A stretch of DNA of 64,000 bases from Chromohalobacter sarecensis (GCF_023061135.1 NZ_JAKGAN010000001.1:434001-498000), one strand, 5' to 3'. Counted from the first letter of the stretch, positions 18,536 to 27,701 are shown. The notes: a model not told the origin generated them from the letters alone. Numbers and translations: made by a program.

Positions 18536-19387
18536 ATGATCGCCGTTATTTCTTATCAGTGTCGGCGCTTGGTGCGTGGCGTGGGCATTTCTCTGATTTT
18601 CGCCGTCGTGGGGTCCGGCCTGTGGTATTGGCAGGAGCGCGAGGTTCGCGACCGGCTTAGCTGGATGGGCGTGCCCGAGTGGCAAACCACCAGTTGGCAG
18701 GGATTCAACCGGGTGCTGCGCAGTGATGCCTTCCTGGTGGGGTGGTCGGATATTCGGGTCAGCCCTTTATGGGTCAGTTATGCGCTTCATGAAACGCCTG
18801 ATGCGCCGATCGGTGATCGTCCGTATGGCTTTGCGCGGGACTGGCGCTCGTTGTGGCCGGTCATCTCGGATCAATACACGCACAGCGGCTACGACCGCGG
18901 CCACTTGGCCCCCAACTATGCCATTGCACGCGTACATGGGCGTGCGGCGCAGCTCGATACCTTTCAGATGACTAATATCACGCCGCAGCGCCCTGATTTG
19001 AATCGACGCGTGTGGCAACGTCTCGAAGAGGTCGTGATGGACGATTTCCTGCCGCGCTTCGAGCAACTCCGAGTGGTTACCGGTCCGGTCTTCAATGAGC
19101 GCTTCATGCATCGAGTGGGCTTCACTCAAGTGCCATCGGCGTTTTACAAGATCATCGTCGTGCCTGGTGAGCACCCGCGGGCGCTGGCGTTTCTGATTCC
19201 GCAGACGGTGAGTGGCGACGAGCCGCTCGATCGTTTTCTGGTCAGTATCGACGAGCTCGAAGCGAGAACGCGGCTCGATTTCTTTCCGCGTTTGCCGGAA
19301 GACGTCGAAACGTCCCTGGAAGCGAATATCGAGACAAAGGGGTGGGCATTGCAGCGTGTCGCACAGCGACCCGGGCGTTACCAATAG
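18536..19387 (+). CDS. DNA/RNA non-specific endonuclease (NUC1/EndoG family), membrane-anchored or exported
   Basis: A 283-residue protein with an N-terminal hydrophobic helix (about 16-33, preceded by arginines) that could be an uncleaved anchor or signal. The nuclease core carries DRGH at 120-123 (His the general base), followed by TFQMTNITPQ with N147 as magnesium ligand and an Asn/Glu-containing helix NRRVWQRLEE. It therefore likely acts in the periplasm on DNA and RNA, for nutrient salvage or defence against incoming DNA; the role is inferred. The ribosome binding site AAGGACA is somewhat far from the ATG. Confidence 0.87.
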   Translation: MIAVISYQCRRLVRGVGISLIFAVVGSGLWYWQEREVRDRLSWMGVPEWQTTSWQGFNRVLRSDAFLVGWSDIRVSPLWVSYALHETPDAPIGDRPYGFARDWRSLWPVISDQYTHSGYDRGHLAPNYAIARVHGRAAQLDTFQMTNITPQRPDLNRRVWQRLEEVVMDDFLPRFEQLRVVTGPVFNERFMHRVGFTQVPSAFYKIIVVPGEHPRALAFLIPQTVSGDEPLDRFLVSIDELEARTRLDFFPRLPEDVETSLEANIETKGWALQRVAQRPGRYQ

Positions 19388-19397
19388 AATAATGGAA

Positions 19398-19434
19398 GTT
19401 TTACAAAGAAGGGGGCTTCGAAACGTCGTAAAAC
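19398..19434. terminator. Hairpin between the nuclease gene and the tRNA-Leu genes
   Basis: Perfect outer arms GTTTTAC (19398-19404) and GTAAAAC (19428-19434) with an inner GAAG/CTTC pair. It sits in a convergent spacer and may stop transcription from both sides; no long T-run follows. Confidence 0.4.
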
Positions 19435-19445
19435 AGCATGCACGC

Positions 19446-19532
19446 TGGTGCCCAGGAGAGGACTTGAACCTCCACGTCCATACGGACACTAGCACCTGAA
19501 GCTAGCGCGTCTACCAATTCCGCCACCTGGGC
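19446..19532 (-). tRNA. tRNA-Leu (anticodon CAG), distal copy
   Basis: An 87-base class II tRNA with a long variable arm, encoded CCA and anticodon loop TTCAGGT (CAG). Acceptor stem GCCCAGG/CCTGGGC. Confidence 0.97.
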
Positions 19533-19560
19533 GTGTCATGCACTTTACGGATATTTCTGA

Positions 19561-19647
19561 TGGTGCCCGGAAGAGGACTTGAACCTCCACGTCCATACGG
19601 ACACTAGCACCTGAAGCTAGCGCGTCTACCAATTCCGCCATCCGGGC
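19561..19647 (-). tRNA. tRNA-Leu (anticodon CAG), middle copy
   Basis: Same body as its neighbours, but the acceptor stem reads GCCCGGA/TCCGGGC: two base pairs are changed on both strands of the stem, so pairing is preserved. Confidence 0.97.
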
Positions 19648-19678
19648 GTTGCGCTGCATCGATCTGGCGGAAGATCGA

Positions 19679-19765
19679 TGGTGCCCAGGAGAGGACTTGA
19701 ACCTCCACGTCCATACGGACACTAGCACCTGAAGCTAGCGCGTCTACCAATTCCGCCACCTGGGC
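19679..19765 (-). tRNA. tRNA-Leu (anticodon CAG), promoter-proximal copy
   Basis: An 87-base tRNA-Leu with anticodon CAG and encoded CCA; it has the same acceptor stem as the distal copy. First transcribed of the three. Confidence 0.97.
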
Positions 19766-19777
19766 AAGGCGCGATGT

Positions 19778-19805
19778 ATAATACCCATTTTGAACGTGAA
19801 TGCAA
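19778..19805 (-). promoter_or_regulatory. Promoter of the tRNA-Leu array
   Basis: On the minus strand, TTGCAT (19800-19805), 16 bases, TATTAT (19778-19783). A GC-rich discriminator (CGCGCC) follows, as in stringently controlled stable-RNA promoters. Confidence 0.7.
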
Positions 19806-19859
19806 GCTACCTCGCCATGCTTCATATCTTGTTTCATGAAAGGCAGGTGATCGCCATGG

Positions 19860-19888
19860 TTGGGTCGACTGGCTGTGCCCGCTATACT
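19860..19888 (+). promoter_or_regulatory. Probable promoter of rnr
   Basis: TTGGGT (19860-19865), 17 bases, TATACT (19883-19888). The -10 is good and the -35 is partial. Starts a leader of about 75 bases before the rnr ATG. Confidence 0.5.
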
Positions 19889-19968
19889 GGCGGCATGATT
19901 GAATTTCATAACAACGCCATCGGCGCACGACATTTACTTGCCATCTCGCCTGTAAGGAAGTCATTACC

Positions 19969-22383
19969 ATGAACCATTGGAAACTCAGTGACGATCCGCA
20001 TGCGGAACGTGAAGCGAGTAAATACGATAACCCGGTCCCCAGCCGCGAATACCTGTTCGCGCGGCTGGAAGAGTACGGTAAGCCCATCACACCCGAAGAT
20101 CTCGGCAGCATGCTGGCGGTGGACGACGAAGAGCGCCTGGAAGGCGTGCGTCGGCGACTTGCCGCGATGGAGCGTGAAGGTCAGATACTACGCAATCGGC
20201 GCGGGGCCTTCGCTCTGATCGATAAGCTCGATCTCATCAAAGGGAAGGTTCAGGGCCACCGTGACGGGATGGGATTCTTGATCCGCGAAGACGGCAAGAA
20301 GCCCGACCTGGTGGTGCCGCCGCGTCAAATGCGGCGTGTCTTCGACGGCGACCAGGTGCTGGTGCGTGTCAGCGGCCGCGATCGGCGCGGCCGCGATGAA
20401 GCGACCATCGTCGAGGTCCTTGCTCGCAACACGCAGTCGCTGGTGGGTATCTACCGCCAGAATACCGCCGAATTCGGCGTGCTGATCCCCGAGAAAACGC
20501 GCATCGCCCAGGAAGTCATCATCCCGCATAGCGCCAGCGGAGGGGCGCGTGACGGACAGATCGTCTCGGCCCGTATCACCCAGCAGCCGGCGACGCGTGT
20601 ACAGCCGGTGGGCGAGGTGACGGAAGTGCTCGGCGAACGCATGGATCCAGGGATGGAAATCGATATCGCCATCCGTAGTTACGAGATCCCCGCCGAGTTT
20701 CCGCCCGAAGTGCATGCGCAGATCGCCGATATGTCCACCTCCGTGGACGACGCCGACAAGGCGCATCGCATCGACTTGCGTGATGTGCCGCTGGTGACCA
20801 TCGACGACGAGTCCGCCAAGGACTTCGACGATGCCGTCTGTGCCTGGAAGACCAAGTCCGGTAGCTGGAAGCTGCTGGTAGCGATCGCCGACGTGTCGCA
20901 CTATGTGCGTCCGGGCAGTGCCCTGGACCAAGAGGCGATCACGCGCGGCACCTCGGTCTACTTCCCCGGTCAGGTCGTGCCGATGTTGCCGGAATTGCTC
21001 TCGAACGGGTTGTGCTCGCTCAATCCCGAGGTCGACCGCCTGGCGCTGGTCTGCGAGATGAACATTTCACCGAATGGGGCGATCAGCCGCTATCGTTTCT
21101 ACGAGGCGGTCTTCCAGTCCCATGCGCGCCTGACTTACAACAAGGTCGCCGGGATCCTCGATGACGAAGGCCCCGAAGGCGATGCATTGCGCGAGCAGTA
21201 TCGCAACCTCGTGCCGTCGCTCAAGAATCTCAAGAGTCTCTACACCATCTTGAGGGAAGCCCGCGAAGCACGTGGCGCGATCGATTTCGAGACCACCGAG
21301 ACGGCCATCGTCTTCAACGACGCGCGCAAGATCGAGAAGATCGTACCGCGCTCGCGCAACGACGCGCACAAGATCATCGAGGAGTGCATGCTGGCCGCCA
21401 ACGTGGCGACGGCGCGCTTCCTCGACAAGCATGACTTGCCGGCGCTGTATCGCATTCACGAGAAGCCCTCGCCGGAACGCCTGGACAAGTTGCGTCTGTT
21501 CCTCAACGAGTTGGGGCTTTCCCTGGGCGGGGGCGACGATCCCACGCCGCAGGACTACCGTGATCTTGCCGAGACGATCAAGGGGCGCCCCGACGCTGAC
21601 GTCATCCAGACGGTCATGCTGCGTTCGATGAGTCGCGCGGTCTATTCGCCGCAGAACGACGGTCACTTCGGTCTGGCGTATCCCGCCTATGCGCACTTCA
21701 CTTCGCCGATTCGGCGTTATCCGGACTTGCTCGTGCACCGCGCCATTCGTTCGGTGATTCGCGGGCCACGACAGACCAATACGGTGCTGCGTGCCGAAGG
21801 CGCGCCGGTAGAGCCGCCCAGCAAATGGGCACCGTACAGCTTCGAGCAAATGCTCGAGCTGGGTGAGCACTGTTCGATGGCCGAGCGGCGTGCCGACGAT
21901 GCCACGCGTGACGTGGAGGACTGGCTAAAGTGCGAGTTCATGTCGGACAAGCTCGGTGAGATCTTCGAGGGCACCATCGCCTCGGTGACGCAGTTTGGTG
22001 TTTTCGTGCGTCTCGACGACGTCTATGTCGAAGGGCTGGTCCACGTGACCTCGCTGCCGTCCGATTATTACCACTACGAGGCCGAGAAACACCGTCTCAA
22101 GGGCGAGCGGAGCGGCATGTCCTATCGGCTGGGCGATGGCGTTACCGTGCAGGTGGCGCGCGTCGACCTGGATGATCGCAAGATCGACTTCGAGCTGGCC
22201 GACGAGAAGCCGCGTCCGCAGAACCCGGCCCGGCGCAAGAAATCCGCTAACGATGGCGCATCGGCACGTGGTAAGCAGGGCGCAGGGCAAGCCGGCAACG
22301 CGACGAAGAAGGAGCGTGACGGCAACAAGCCGCGTCGGCGTTCGCGAGGCGGTAAGGGCGGCGGCAAAGGTGATAAGCGTTGA
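19969..22383 (+). CDS. rnr: Ribonuclease R
   Basis: An 804-residue processive 3'-5' exoribonuclease that degrades structured RNA. Order of domains: an N-terminal winged-helix region (about 20-80), cold-shock domains (about 85-240), the RNB catalytic domain with the metal site D279-D280, D285, D287-D288, an S1 domain (about 645-725) and a Lys/Arg-rich C-terminal tail of about 55 residues. Length and domains are normal. The TAAGGAAG ribosome binding site precedes the ATG. rlmB follows after 31 bases, the usual rnr-rlmB operon. Confidence 0.97.
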   Translation: MNHWKLSDDPHAEREASKYDNPVPSREYLFARLEEYGKPITPEDLGSMLAVDDEERLEGVRRRLAAMEREGQILRNRRGAFALIDKLDLIKGKVQGHRDGMGFLIREDGKKPDLVVPPRQMRRVFDGDQVLVRVSGRDRRGRDEATIVEVLARNTQSLVGIYRQNTAEFGVLIPEKTRIAQEVIIPHSASGGARDGQIVSARITQQPATRVQPVGEVTEVLGERMDPGMEIDIAIRSYEIPAEFPPEVHAQIADMSTSVDDADKAHRIDLRDVPLVTIDDESAKDFDDAVCAWKTKSGSWKLLVAIADVSHYVRPGSALDQEAITRGTSVYFPGQVVPMLPELLSNGLCSLNPEVDRLALVCEMNISPNGAISRYRFYEAVFQSHARLTYNKVAGILDDEGPEGDALREQYRNLVPSLKNLKSLYTILREAREARGAIDFETTETAIVFNDARKIEKIVPRSRNDAHKIIEECMLAANVATARFLDKHDLPALYRIHEKPSPERLDKLRLFLNELGLSLGGGDDPTPQDYRDLAETIKGRPDADVIQTVMLRSMSRAVYSPQNDGHFGLAYPAYAHFTSPIRRYPDLLVHRAIRSVIRGPRQTNTVLRAEGAPVEPPSKWAPYSFEQMLELGEHCSMAERRADDATRDVEDWLKCEFMSDKLGEIFEGTIASVTQFGVFVRLDDVYVEGLVHVTSLPSDYYHYEAEKHRLKGERSGMSYRLGDGVTVQVARVDLDDRKIDFELADEKPRPQNPARRKKSANDGASARGKQGAGQAGNATKKERDGNKPRRRSRGGKGGGKGDKR

Positions 22384-22414
22384 ATAAGCGCCATGGAACG
22401 GGCAGTGGAGCATC

Positions 22415-23200
22415 ATGAAAGCTAAACCTTCGCGGACGCGTGTCGCGACACCCGACGGCTTGGACGCCGTGTATGGCGTGCACGCCGTGCAGGCATTGTT
22501 CGAGCGAGGCCAGCCGCCACGCGAGCTGTGGTTACAGGAAGGGCGTGCCGAGGCACGCCTGGAAAGTCTTCAGGAGAGCGCCCGTCAGGCTGGCATCAAG
22601 TGCGTCGGCGTCGCCCGCGAAACGCTCGATGGCGTTGCAAAAGGCGCCGTGCATCAAGGCGTGATTGCCTTTGCGCCACCGCTGCAGGCCGAGAGCGAGG
22701 AAGCGCTTTGGTTTCGCCTCGGCGCCTGGCAGCAGCCGTCTCCGCCGTTGCTGTTGATCCTCGATGGCGTGACCGATCCGCATAACTTCGGTGCCTGCCT
22801 GCGCAGCGCCGACGCGGCAGGTGCGCACGGCGTCATCGTGCCCAAGGATAAGGCCGCTCCCCTCAATGCGACGGTGCGCAAGGTGGCCTGCGGCGCTGCC
22901 GATATCATGCCTGTCTATCAGGTCACCAACTTGTCGCGGGCGATGGAGCGTCTCAAGACGCATGGGGTATGGATCGTCGGTACGGCGGGCGAGTCGGCGC
23001 AGAACCTGTACGAGATCGACTTGATGGGGCCCGTGGCCATTGTCATGGGCGCCGAAGGCAAGGGCATGCGCCGGCTGACGCGCGAGGGCTGCGATCTACT
23101 CGCCAAACTGCCCATGGCGGGGAGTGTCTCGAGCCTCAATGTCTCGGTTGCCACGGGCGTATGTCTGTTCGAAGCCGTGCGTCAACGCCATGCCACTTGA
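22415..23200 (+). CDS. rlmB: 23S rRNA (guanosine-2251-2'-O)-methyltransferase
   Basis: A 261-residue SPOUT methyltransferase. The N-terminal substrate-binding domain (about 10-90, GLDAVYGVHAVQALFE) is followed by the knotted SpoU fold with motif 1 NFGACLRSADAAGAHGV, motif 2 MGAEGKGMRRL and motif 3 SVSSLNVSVATGV. It methylates G2251 in the peptidyl-transferase P loop. Immediately after rnr, as in many gammaproteobacteria. Confidence 0.95.
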   Translation: MKAKPSRTRVATPDGLDAVYGVHAVQALFERGQPPRELWLQEGRAEARLESLQESARQAGIKCVGVARETLDGVAKGAVHQGVIAFAPPLQAESEEALWFRLGAWQQPSPPLLLILDGVTDPHNFGACLRSADAAGAHGVIVPKDKAAPLNATVRKVACGAADIMPVYQVTNLSRAMERLKTHGVWIVGTAGESAQNLYEIDLMGPVAIVMGAEGKGMRRLTREGCDLLAKLPMAGSVSSLNVSVATGVCLFEAVRQRHAT

Positions 23201-23387
23201 TGCCCGGTCGGGCGAGACAAGTTGCAAGCACGCGGGGTGATCACTACAATTGGTCGGCTTTCCGGGCATCGTTTCGCGCGTCCGGAAACATAGAGACTTT
23301 CTCTCCTTGCTTCTCGCGGCCCTGTACTTGACTTTGTACTTGTAAATGCCGGGCCTCGTGGAAGCTGTCAAACCGTAAGGAGCTATC

Positions 23388-23810
23388 ATGCGTCATTACG
23401 AAATCGTGTTCATGGTCCACCCGGATCAGAGCGAGCAGGTGCCGGCCATGGTCGAGCGCTATACCGGGCTCGTTACCGAAAACGGCGGCACTGTGCATCG
23501 CCTGGAAGATTGGGGGCGTCGTCACCTGGCCTACCCGATCAACAAGATCCACAAGGCTCACTATGTACTGATGAACATCGAGTGCAGCGGCGAGACTCTC
23601 GACGAAATCGAGAATATCTTCCGCTTCAACGATGCCATCATCCGTAGCTTGGTGGTGCGTTGCAAAGAGGCGGTCACCGAAGCGTCTCCGATGATGAAGC
23701 CGGCCGAAGAAAAGCCGCGTCGTCGTGAAGAGAAAAGCGAGCGTCCAAACGCTGAGCGTTCCGAAACGAACGCTGATGCCGACGCCGATGCTGAAGCTGA
23801 AGCCAACTGA
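23388..23810 (+). CDS. rpsF: 30S ribosomal protein S6
   Basis: A 140-residue S6: [21 protein letters not shown] at the start and the compact ferredoxin-like fold to about residue 100, then an extended Lys/Glu- and Asp/Ala-rich tail of about 35 residues ending in [11 protein letters not shown]. Acidic C-terminal extensions of S6 are usual in gammaproteobacteria, where glutamates can be added after translation; this one is particularly acidic, as expected in a halophile. The AAGGAG ribosome binding site is clear. First gene of the S6 operon. Confidence 0.97.
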   Translation: MRHYEIVFMVHPDQSEQVPAMVERYTGLVTENGGTVHRLEDWGRRHLAYPINKIHKAHYVLMNIECSGETLDEIENIFRFNDAIIRSLVVRCKEAVTEASPMMKPAEEKPRRREEKSERPNAERSETNADADADAEAEAN

Positions 23811-23833
23811 TTCGTACCTCTGGAGGATAAACC

Positions 23834-24061
23834 ATGGCACGCTTTTTCCGTCGCCGTAAGTTTTGCCGCTTCACCGCCGAAGGCGTGAAGTACATCGATT
23901 ACAAGGACCTTGATACCCTCAAGTCCTATATCACTGAAACCGGTAAGATCGTCCCCAGCCGCATTACCGGTACCAAGGCTCGTTATCAGCGTCAGCTGTC
24001 CACGGCCATCAAGCGCGCTCGTTATCTGGCGCTGCTGCCTTATACCGACAGCCACCAGTAA
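23834..24061 (+). CDS. rpsR: 30S ribosomal protein S18
   Basis: A 75-residue S18 of exactly the usual length ([18 protein letters not shown] at the start). It pairs with S6 in the 30S platform. It starts 23 bases after rpsF, with TGGAGGA ahead of the ATG. The primosomal gene priB, which lies between rpsF and rpsR in enteric bacteria, is absent here. Confidence 0.98.
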   Translation: MARFFRRRKFCRFTAEGVKYIDYKDLDTLKSYITETGKIVPSRITGTKARYQRQLSTAIKRARYLALLPYTDSHQ

Positions 24062-24079
24062 AACAAGGCGACTGGCGCG

Positions 24080-24931
24080 ATGCAGGCACTGGCCCGTTGG
24101 GTGATGCGCGGTACGCCGCAGGCGGCGATGGTCGCGTTAATTGCGGCGTTGATTCCCTGGTTGTTCTGGCTGAGTGCCGCCGTCGCCGCGCTGGTGACGC
24201 TACGCCGCGGCCTGGGCCCTGGCCTTCCCGTCTTGATTGCCGCCGCGCTGCCCGCCGGCTGGTGGTGGGTGCAGGGCGATGCCGTTCCGCTTGCCAGCGT
24301 TTTGCTGGTGACGCTGATGGCGACCATACTGCGCGCTCGGATGCGTTGGGGTGAGACCCTGATTGCCGGCACGCTGGTGTGTGTGGTGCTGGTGCAGTCC
24401 GGCATTTTCCTGCCTCCGGGCGGGGCGGGGCCGCTGCTCGAACAGGTACGCCAGAATTCGGCGGATGTCGACGCCATGCTCACCGAGTTGAGTGCTCAGG
24501 GTGTCTCCAGCGAACAGTTGGCGGGCATGTTGATCGGCGGCGTGACAGGGCTAGTGGTCCTGCTTGCGGCAGTCGCTTGTTTGGCACTAGCGCGTAGCTG
24601 GCAAGCCGGGTTGTATAACCCCGGTGGCTTTCGCGACGAGTTCCATGCGCTGCGCTTGAACACCAAGGAGCTTTTGCTGCTGGTGGGCGTTGGTGTATTG
24701 GGCGTGCTGGTATCCATGCCGATGGCGACGATGCTGGCGTGGATACCCCTGCTCGTGGCAGGCATCGCGCTGGTGCATGGTTGGATTGGATTGAAGGGGA
24801 TGAGCGGGTTCTGGTTGGTTGGCTTTTATGCATTGCTGCTGACGACTTGGCCCACGATTCTGGTTGTGCTGTTGCTGGCCGTTGTCGATACTTTCGCGGA
24901 TTTCCGCACACGCTTGGCCGGCGACCACTGA
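24080..24931 (+). CDS. DUF2232-like polytopic membrane protein in the S6-L9 operon
   Basis: A 283-residue protein with about eight hydrophobic segments (for example residues 14-30, 31-48, 70-90, 152-172, 195-212, 214-231, 236-254 and 256-272). It resembles the DUF2232/YybS-type membrane proteins that occupy this place between rpsR and rplI in pseudomonads and relatives; YybS-type proteins have been grouped with ECF-type S components, but transport is unproven. Spacing to rpsR is 18 bases and to rplI 15 bases, so it is part of the ribosomal operon. Confidence 0.75.
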   Translation: MQALARWVMRGTPQAAMVALIAALIPWLFWLSAAVAALVTLRRGLGPGLPVLIAAALPAGWWWVQGDAVPLASVLLVTLMATILRARMRWGETLIAGTLVCVVLVQSGIFLPPGGAGPLLEQVRQNSADVDAMLTELSAQGVSSEQLAGMLIGGVTGLVVLLAAVACLALARSWQAGLYNPGGFRDEFHALRLNTKELLLLVGVGVLGVLVSMPMATMLAWIPLLVAGIALVHGWIGLKGMSGFWLVGFYALLLTTWPTILVVLLLAVVDTFADFRTRLAGDH

Positions 24932-24946
24932 TGAGAGGTTAACGAG

Positions 24947-25393
24947 ATGGACGTCATTCTGCTCGATAAGATTGGCAAGCTGGGCAACTTGGGTGACCAA
25001 GTCGCCGTCAAGGCCGGTTATGGCCGCAATTATTTGGTGCCCTATGGCCTCGCCGTGCCGGCCACCAAGGAAAACGTTGCCGCTTTTGAAGCGCAACGTG
25101 CCGAGCTCGAAGCGCAAGCCATAGAGCGTAAGTCAGAAGCCGAAGCGCGCGCTGAACAACTGGCTGACATCGAGCTGTCGTTGGTCGCCAAGGCCGGTGA
25201 TGAAGGCAAGCTGTTTGGTTCCATCGGCCCGCGCGATCTGGCCGATGCACTGACGCAAGCGGGTCTTGATGTGCTCAAGAGCGAAGTGCGCATGCCGGAA
25301 GGTCCGATTCGCCGGACCGGTGAGTATGACATTACGCTGCAACTGCACGCGGAAGTCACCACCAGCGTTCGTATCGTGATCGTGGCCGAGTAA
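24947..25393 (+). CDS. rplI: 50S ribosomal protein L9
   Basis: A 148-residue L9: N-terminal rRNA-binding domain ([32 protein letters not shown]), a long charged connecting helix (about 42-78) and the C-terminal domain (about 80-148). Normal length. It is followed 30 bases later by a strong terminator, which ends the rpsF-rpsR-membrane protein-rplI operon. Confidence 0.98.
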   Translation: MDVILLDKIGKLGNLGDQVAVKAGYGRNYLVPYGLAVPATKENVAAFEAQRAELEAQAIERKSEAEARAEQLADIELSLVAKAGDEGKLFGSIGPRDLADALTQAGLDVLKSEVRMPEGPIRRTGEYDITLQLHAEVTTSVRIVIVAE

Positions 25394-25423
25394 GCGATCA
25401 CCGCCAGGCGATATGCCGGCATG

Positions 25424-25454
25424 GGGCGCGAAGGGTAACCTTCGCGCCCTTTTT
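25424..25454 (+). terminator. Rho-independent terminator of the S6-L9 operon
   Basis: A perfect 11-base-pair stem (25424-25434 with 25439-25449), loop GTAA, then TTTTT. Confidence 0.93.
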
Positions 25455-25595
25455 GTGCCATGGGCCAAGATCCTGGGATACGTGATGCAGGTTCCATGAG
25501 ATGCAACAGCATGGTCATCACGGCATCATAGAGGTGGCCGACACGGTTAACGTGTACTTCGCCGACCTTCGATATCGACCGGTCAGGAAACGAGC

Positions 25596-26984
25596 ATGAG
25601 CGAATACGTCGAGCACGATCAGGAAACTGCGGCTCTCAAGGTGCCGCCGCACTCGCTGGAAGCTGAGCAATCAGTGCTCGGCGGGCTGATGCTGGACAAC
25701 AGTGCCTGGGATACGGTATCCGAGCGCCTGACCGCCAACGATTTTTATCGCTACGAACATCGTCTGACCTTCAATGCGATGGCGCAGCTCGCCGAAGCAG
25801 GGCATCCGCTCGATGTGGTCACGCTCTCGGAAGCGCTGGAAAACCGCGATCAGTTGGAAGGTGTGGGCGGGCTGGCGTACTTGGCCGAACTGGCGCGCAA
25901 CACGCCATCGGCGAGTAACATTCGCGCGTACACCGATATCGTGCGCGAGCGTGCGACCTTGCGTAAGTTGATCCAGGCGGCCAATCAGATCGCCGAGGGT
26001 GCCTTTGCGCCGCAGGGCCGGCCCTCCGATGAGTTGGTCAACGAGGCCGAGCGCCTGGTGTTTCAGATCAGCGAGGATCGTCCCAAGACGGGGGGGGCGA
26101 TCGGCATGAGTGACCTGCTCAGCAAGGCCGTCGATCGTATCGATGAGCTTTTCAACATGCAGGGCGAGATGACGGGGCTTTCCTCTGGCTTCCGGGACCT
26201 GGACGAGATGACGTCGGGGCTGCAACCGTCAGATCTGGTGATCATCGCCGGACGTCCTTCCATGGGTAAGACGACGTTCGCCATGAACTTGGTCGAGCAT
26301 GCAGTCATCTCCAGTGACAAGCCGGTCATGGTATTTTCCATGGAGATGCCCGCCGAAGGTTTGATGCTGCGCATGCTCTCTTCGTTGGGGCGTATCGATC
26401 AGACGCGTGTGCGGACCGGGCAGCTGGAAGACGAGGACTGGCCGCGCTTGACCTCGGCGGTCAATCTGCTCAAGGACAAGCAACTCTTCATCGACGATAC
26501 CGCCGGGCTTTCGCCCAACGAGATGCGCTCACGCACACGGCGTCTGGCGCGCGAGCACGGCAACATCGGCATGATCATGATCGACTATCTGCAGCTCATG
26601 CAGATCCCGGGCTTCTCCGAAAACCGTACCGGCGAAATTTCCGAAATTTCGCGCTCGCTCAAGTCATTGGCCAAGGAGTTCAACTGCCCGGTCGTCGCGC
26701 TGTCGCAGCTCAACCGCTCGCTCGAGCAGCGGCCCAATAAGCGTCCGGTGATGTCGGATCTTCGCGAATCGGGGGCCATCGAGCAGGATGCCGATGTCAT
26801 CGCCTTCGTCTATCGTGATGAAGTCTATAATCCCGATAACCCCGACAACCATGGCTTGGCTGAATTGATTATCGGCAAGCAGCGTAACGGTCCGATCGGG
26901 ACCGTTCACATGGCCTTTATCGGCAAGTACACACGCTTTGAGGATCTCGCCCCCGACAGCTACGGTCAGCATATGGGCGAGTGA
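25596..26984 (+). CDS. dnaB: Replicative DNA helicase DnaB
   Basis: A 462-residue hexameric helicase that unwinds DNA at the fork. The N-terminal DnaB domain (about 15-120) is joined by a linker to the RecA-like core, with Walker A GRPSMGKTT at 219-227, Walker B around IGMIMIDYLQLMQ, motif H4 DLRESGAIEQDADVIAFVYR and a C-terminal RNGPIGT. No intein is present. It is separated from the ribosomal operon by a terminator and about 150 bases containing a small inverted repeat (25541-25555). Confidence 0.97.
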   Translation: MSEYVEHDQETAALKVPPHSLEAEQSVLGGLMLDNSAWDTVSERLTANDFYRYEHRLTFNAMAQLAEAGHPLDVVTLSEALENRDQLEGVGGLAYLAELARNTPSASNIRAYTDIVRERATLRKLIQAANQIAEGAFAPQGRPSDELVNEAERLVFQISEDRPKTGGAIGMSDLLSKAVDRIDELFNMQGEMTGLSSGFRDLDEMTSGLQPSDLVIIAGRPSMGKTTFAMNLVEHAVISSDKPVMVFSMEMPAEGLMLRMLSSLGRIDQTRVRTGQLEDEDWPRLTSAVNLLKDKQLFIDDTAGLSPNEMRSRTRRLAREHGNIGMIMIDYLQLMQIPGFSENRTGEISEISRSLKSLAKEFNCPVVALSQLNRSLEQRPNKRPVMSDLRESGAIEQDADVIAFVYRDEVYNPDNPDNHGLAELIIGKQRNGPIGTVHMAFIGKYTRFEDLAPDSYGQHMGE

Positions 26985-27050
26985 TGATGGCAAGGCAAAC
27001 ATGCCGGTGTTGCCTTATAATGCCGGCTCGCAAGTGAACAGGAGGGGGAG

Positions 27051-27350
27051 ATGGCGAGCGGATTTCAACGTGGCAAGAAACGTATCCCCAAGCTCGAGGG
27101 GCGAGGCCAACTGGAAAGCGTCGAGCGTGAAGGGCCGTTCAAGGAGTGGTTGGGGATGCCCGATCTCTACCGTTATTCCCTGATCGTCGATGGTGAAACC
27201 TACAGCTATCAGACCGAGGATGCCGAACTGCCCGTCGCGATCGGCGACCGAGTGGTGTTTCGCTACAAGGAAACTCGCGCGGGCAACTGGGTCGATCGTA
27301 ACTCGCTCGGGGTGGCGATCGATCCATCCACGTACCAGCGCGATTCTTGA
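27051..27350 (+). CDS. Conserved-looking small protein of unknown function (99 aa)
   Basis: I do not recognise the family. The ATG has an AGGAGGGGGAG ribosome binding site. The protein has a basic N-terminus (FQRGKKRIPKLEGRG), then a beta-rich section with YRYSLIVDGETYSYQTED and VAIGDRVVFRYKETRAGNWVD, which reads like a small SH3- or OB-type barrel. The base composition matches the neighbours. It is 66 bases after dnaB; a TATAAT at 27016-27021 could give it its own promoter. A role with nucleic acid is possible but only guessed from the basic N-terminus. Confidence 0.7.
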   Translation: MASGFQRGKKRIPKLEGRGQLESVEREGPFKEWLGMPDLYRYSLIVDGETYSYQTEDAELPVAIGDRVVFRYKETRAGNWVDRNSLGVAIDPSTYQRDS

Positions 27351-27372
27351 TACATCGCGATGGGTGCTATAC

Positions 27373-27394
27373 AGGGGCCGGTACGCCGGCCCCT
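27373..27394. terminator. Hairpin in the spacer after the 99-aa gene
   Basis: A perfect 9-base-pair GC-rich stem (27373-27381 with 27386-27394) with loop TACG. No T-run follows. The rest of the 351-base spacer up to 27701 has T-rich tracts (27440-27470, 27527-27555), but I find no further gene. Confidence 0.5.
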
Positions 27395-27701
27395 AGCGAG
27401 CAATGGGCAACGGGTCGGCGTACGTCTCGCTGCTTGAGCGTTCATATTCCTTCTTTCCTTCTTATGCCCCCACCCTGCGCGCAGGTGATGGAACTTCTTG
27501 TGCGGCGACGCGTCTCAATTAGTGTACTTTTCCTCTTTTCGATCAAGGTTTAGGCGAATCGTATACCCTTCGCCGAGACGTTTACCGTTATCTTCGCCAT
27601 ACTCATTGCAACATTTCTGTCATCTCGACAAGGCAAGCTGTACGTGCGCCGTGGTAGGTGGCCAATGTCTTATCGAACTTTATTTTCTCAAGGAGAATGC
27701 T

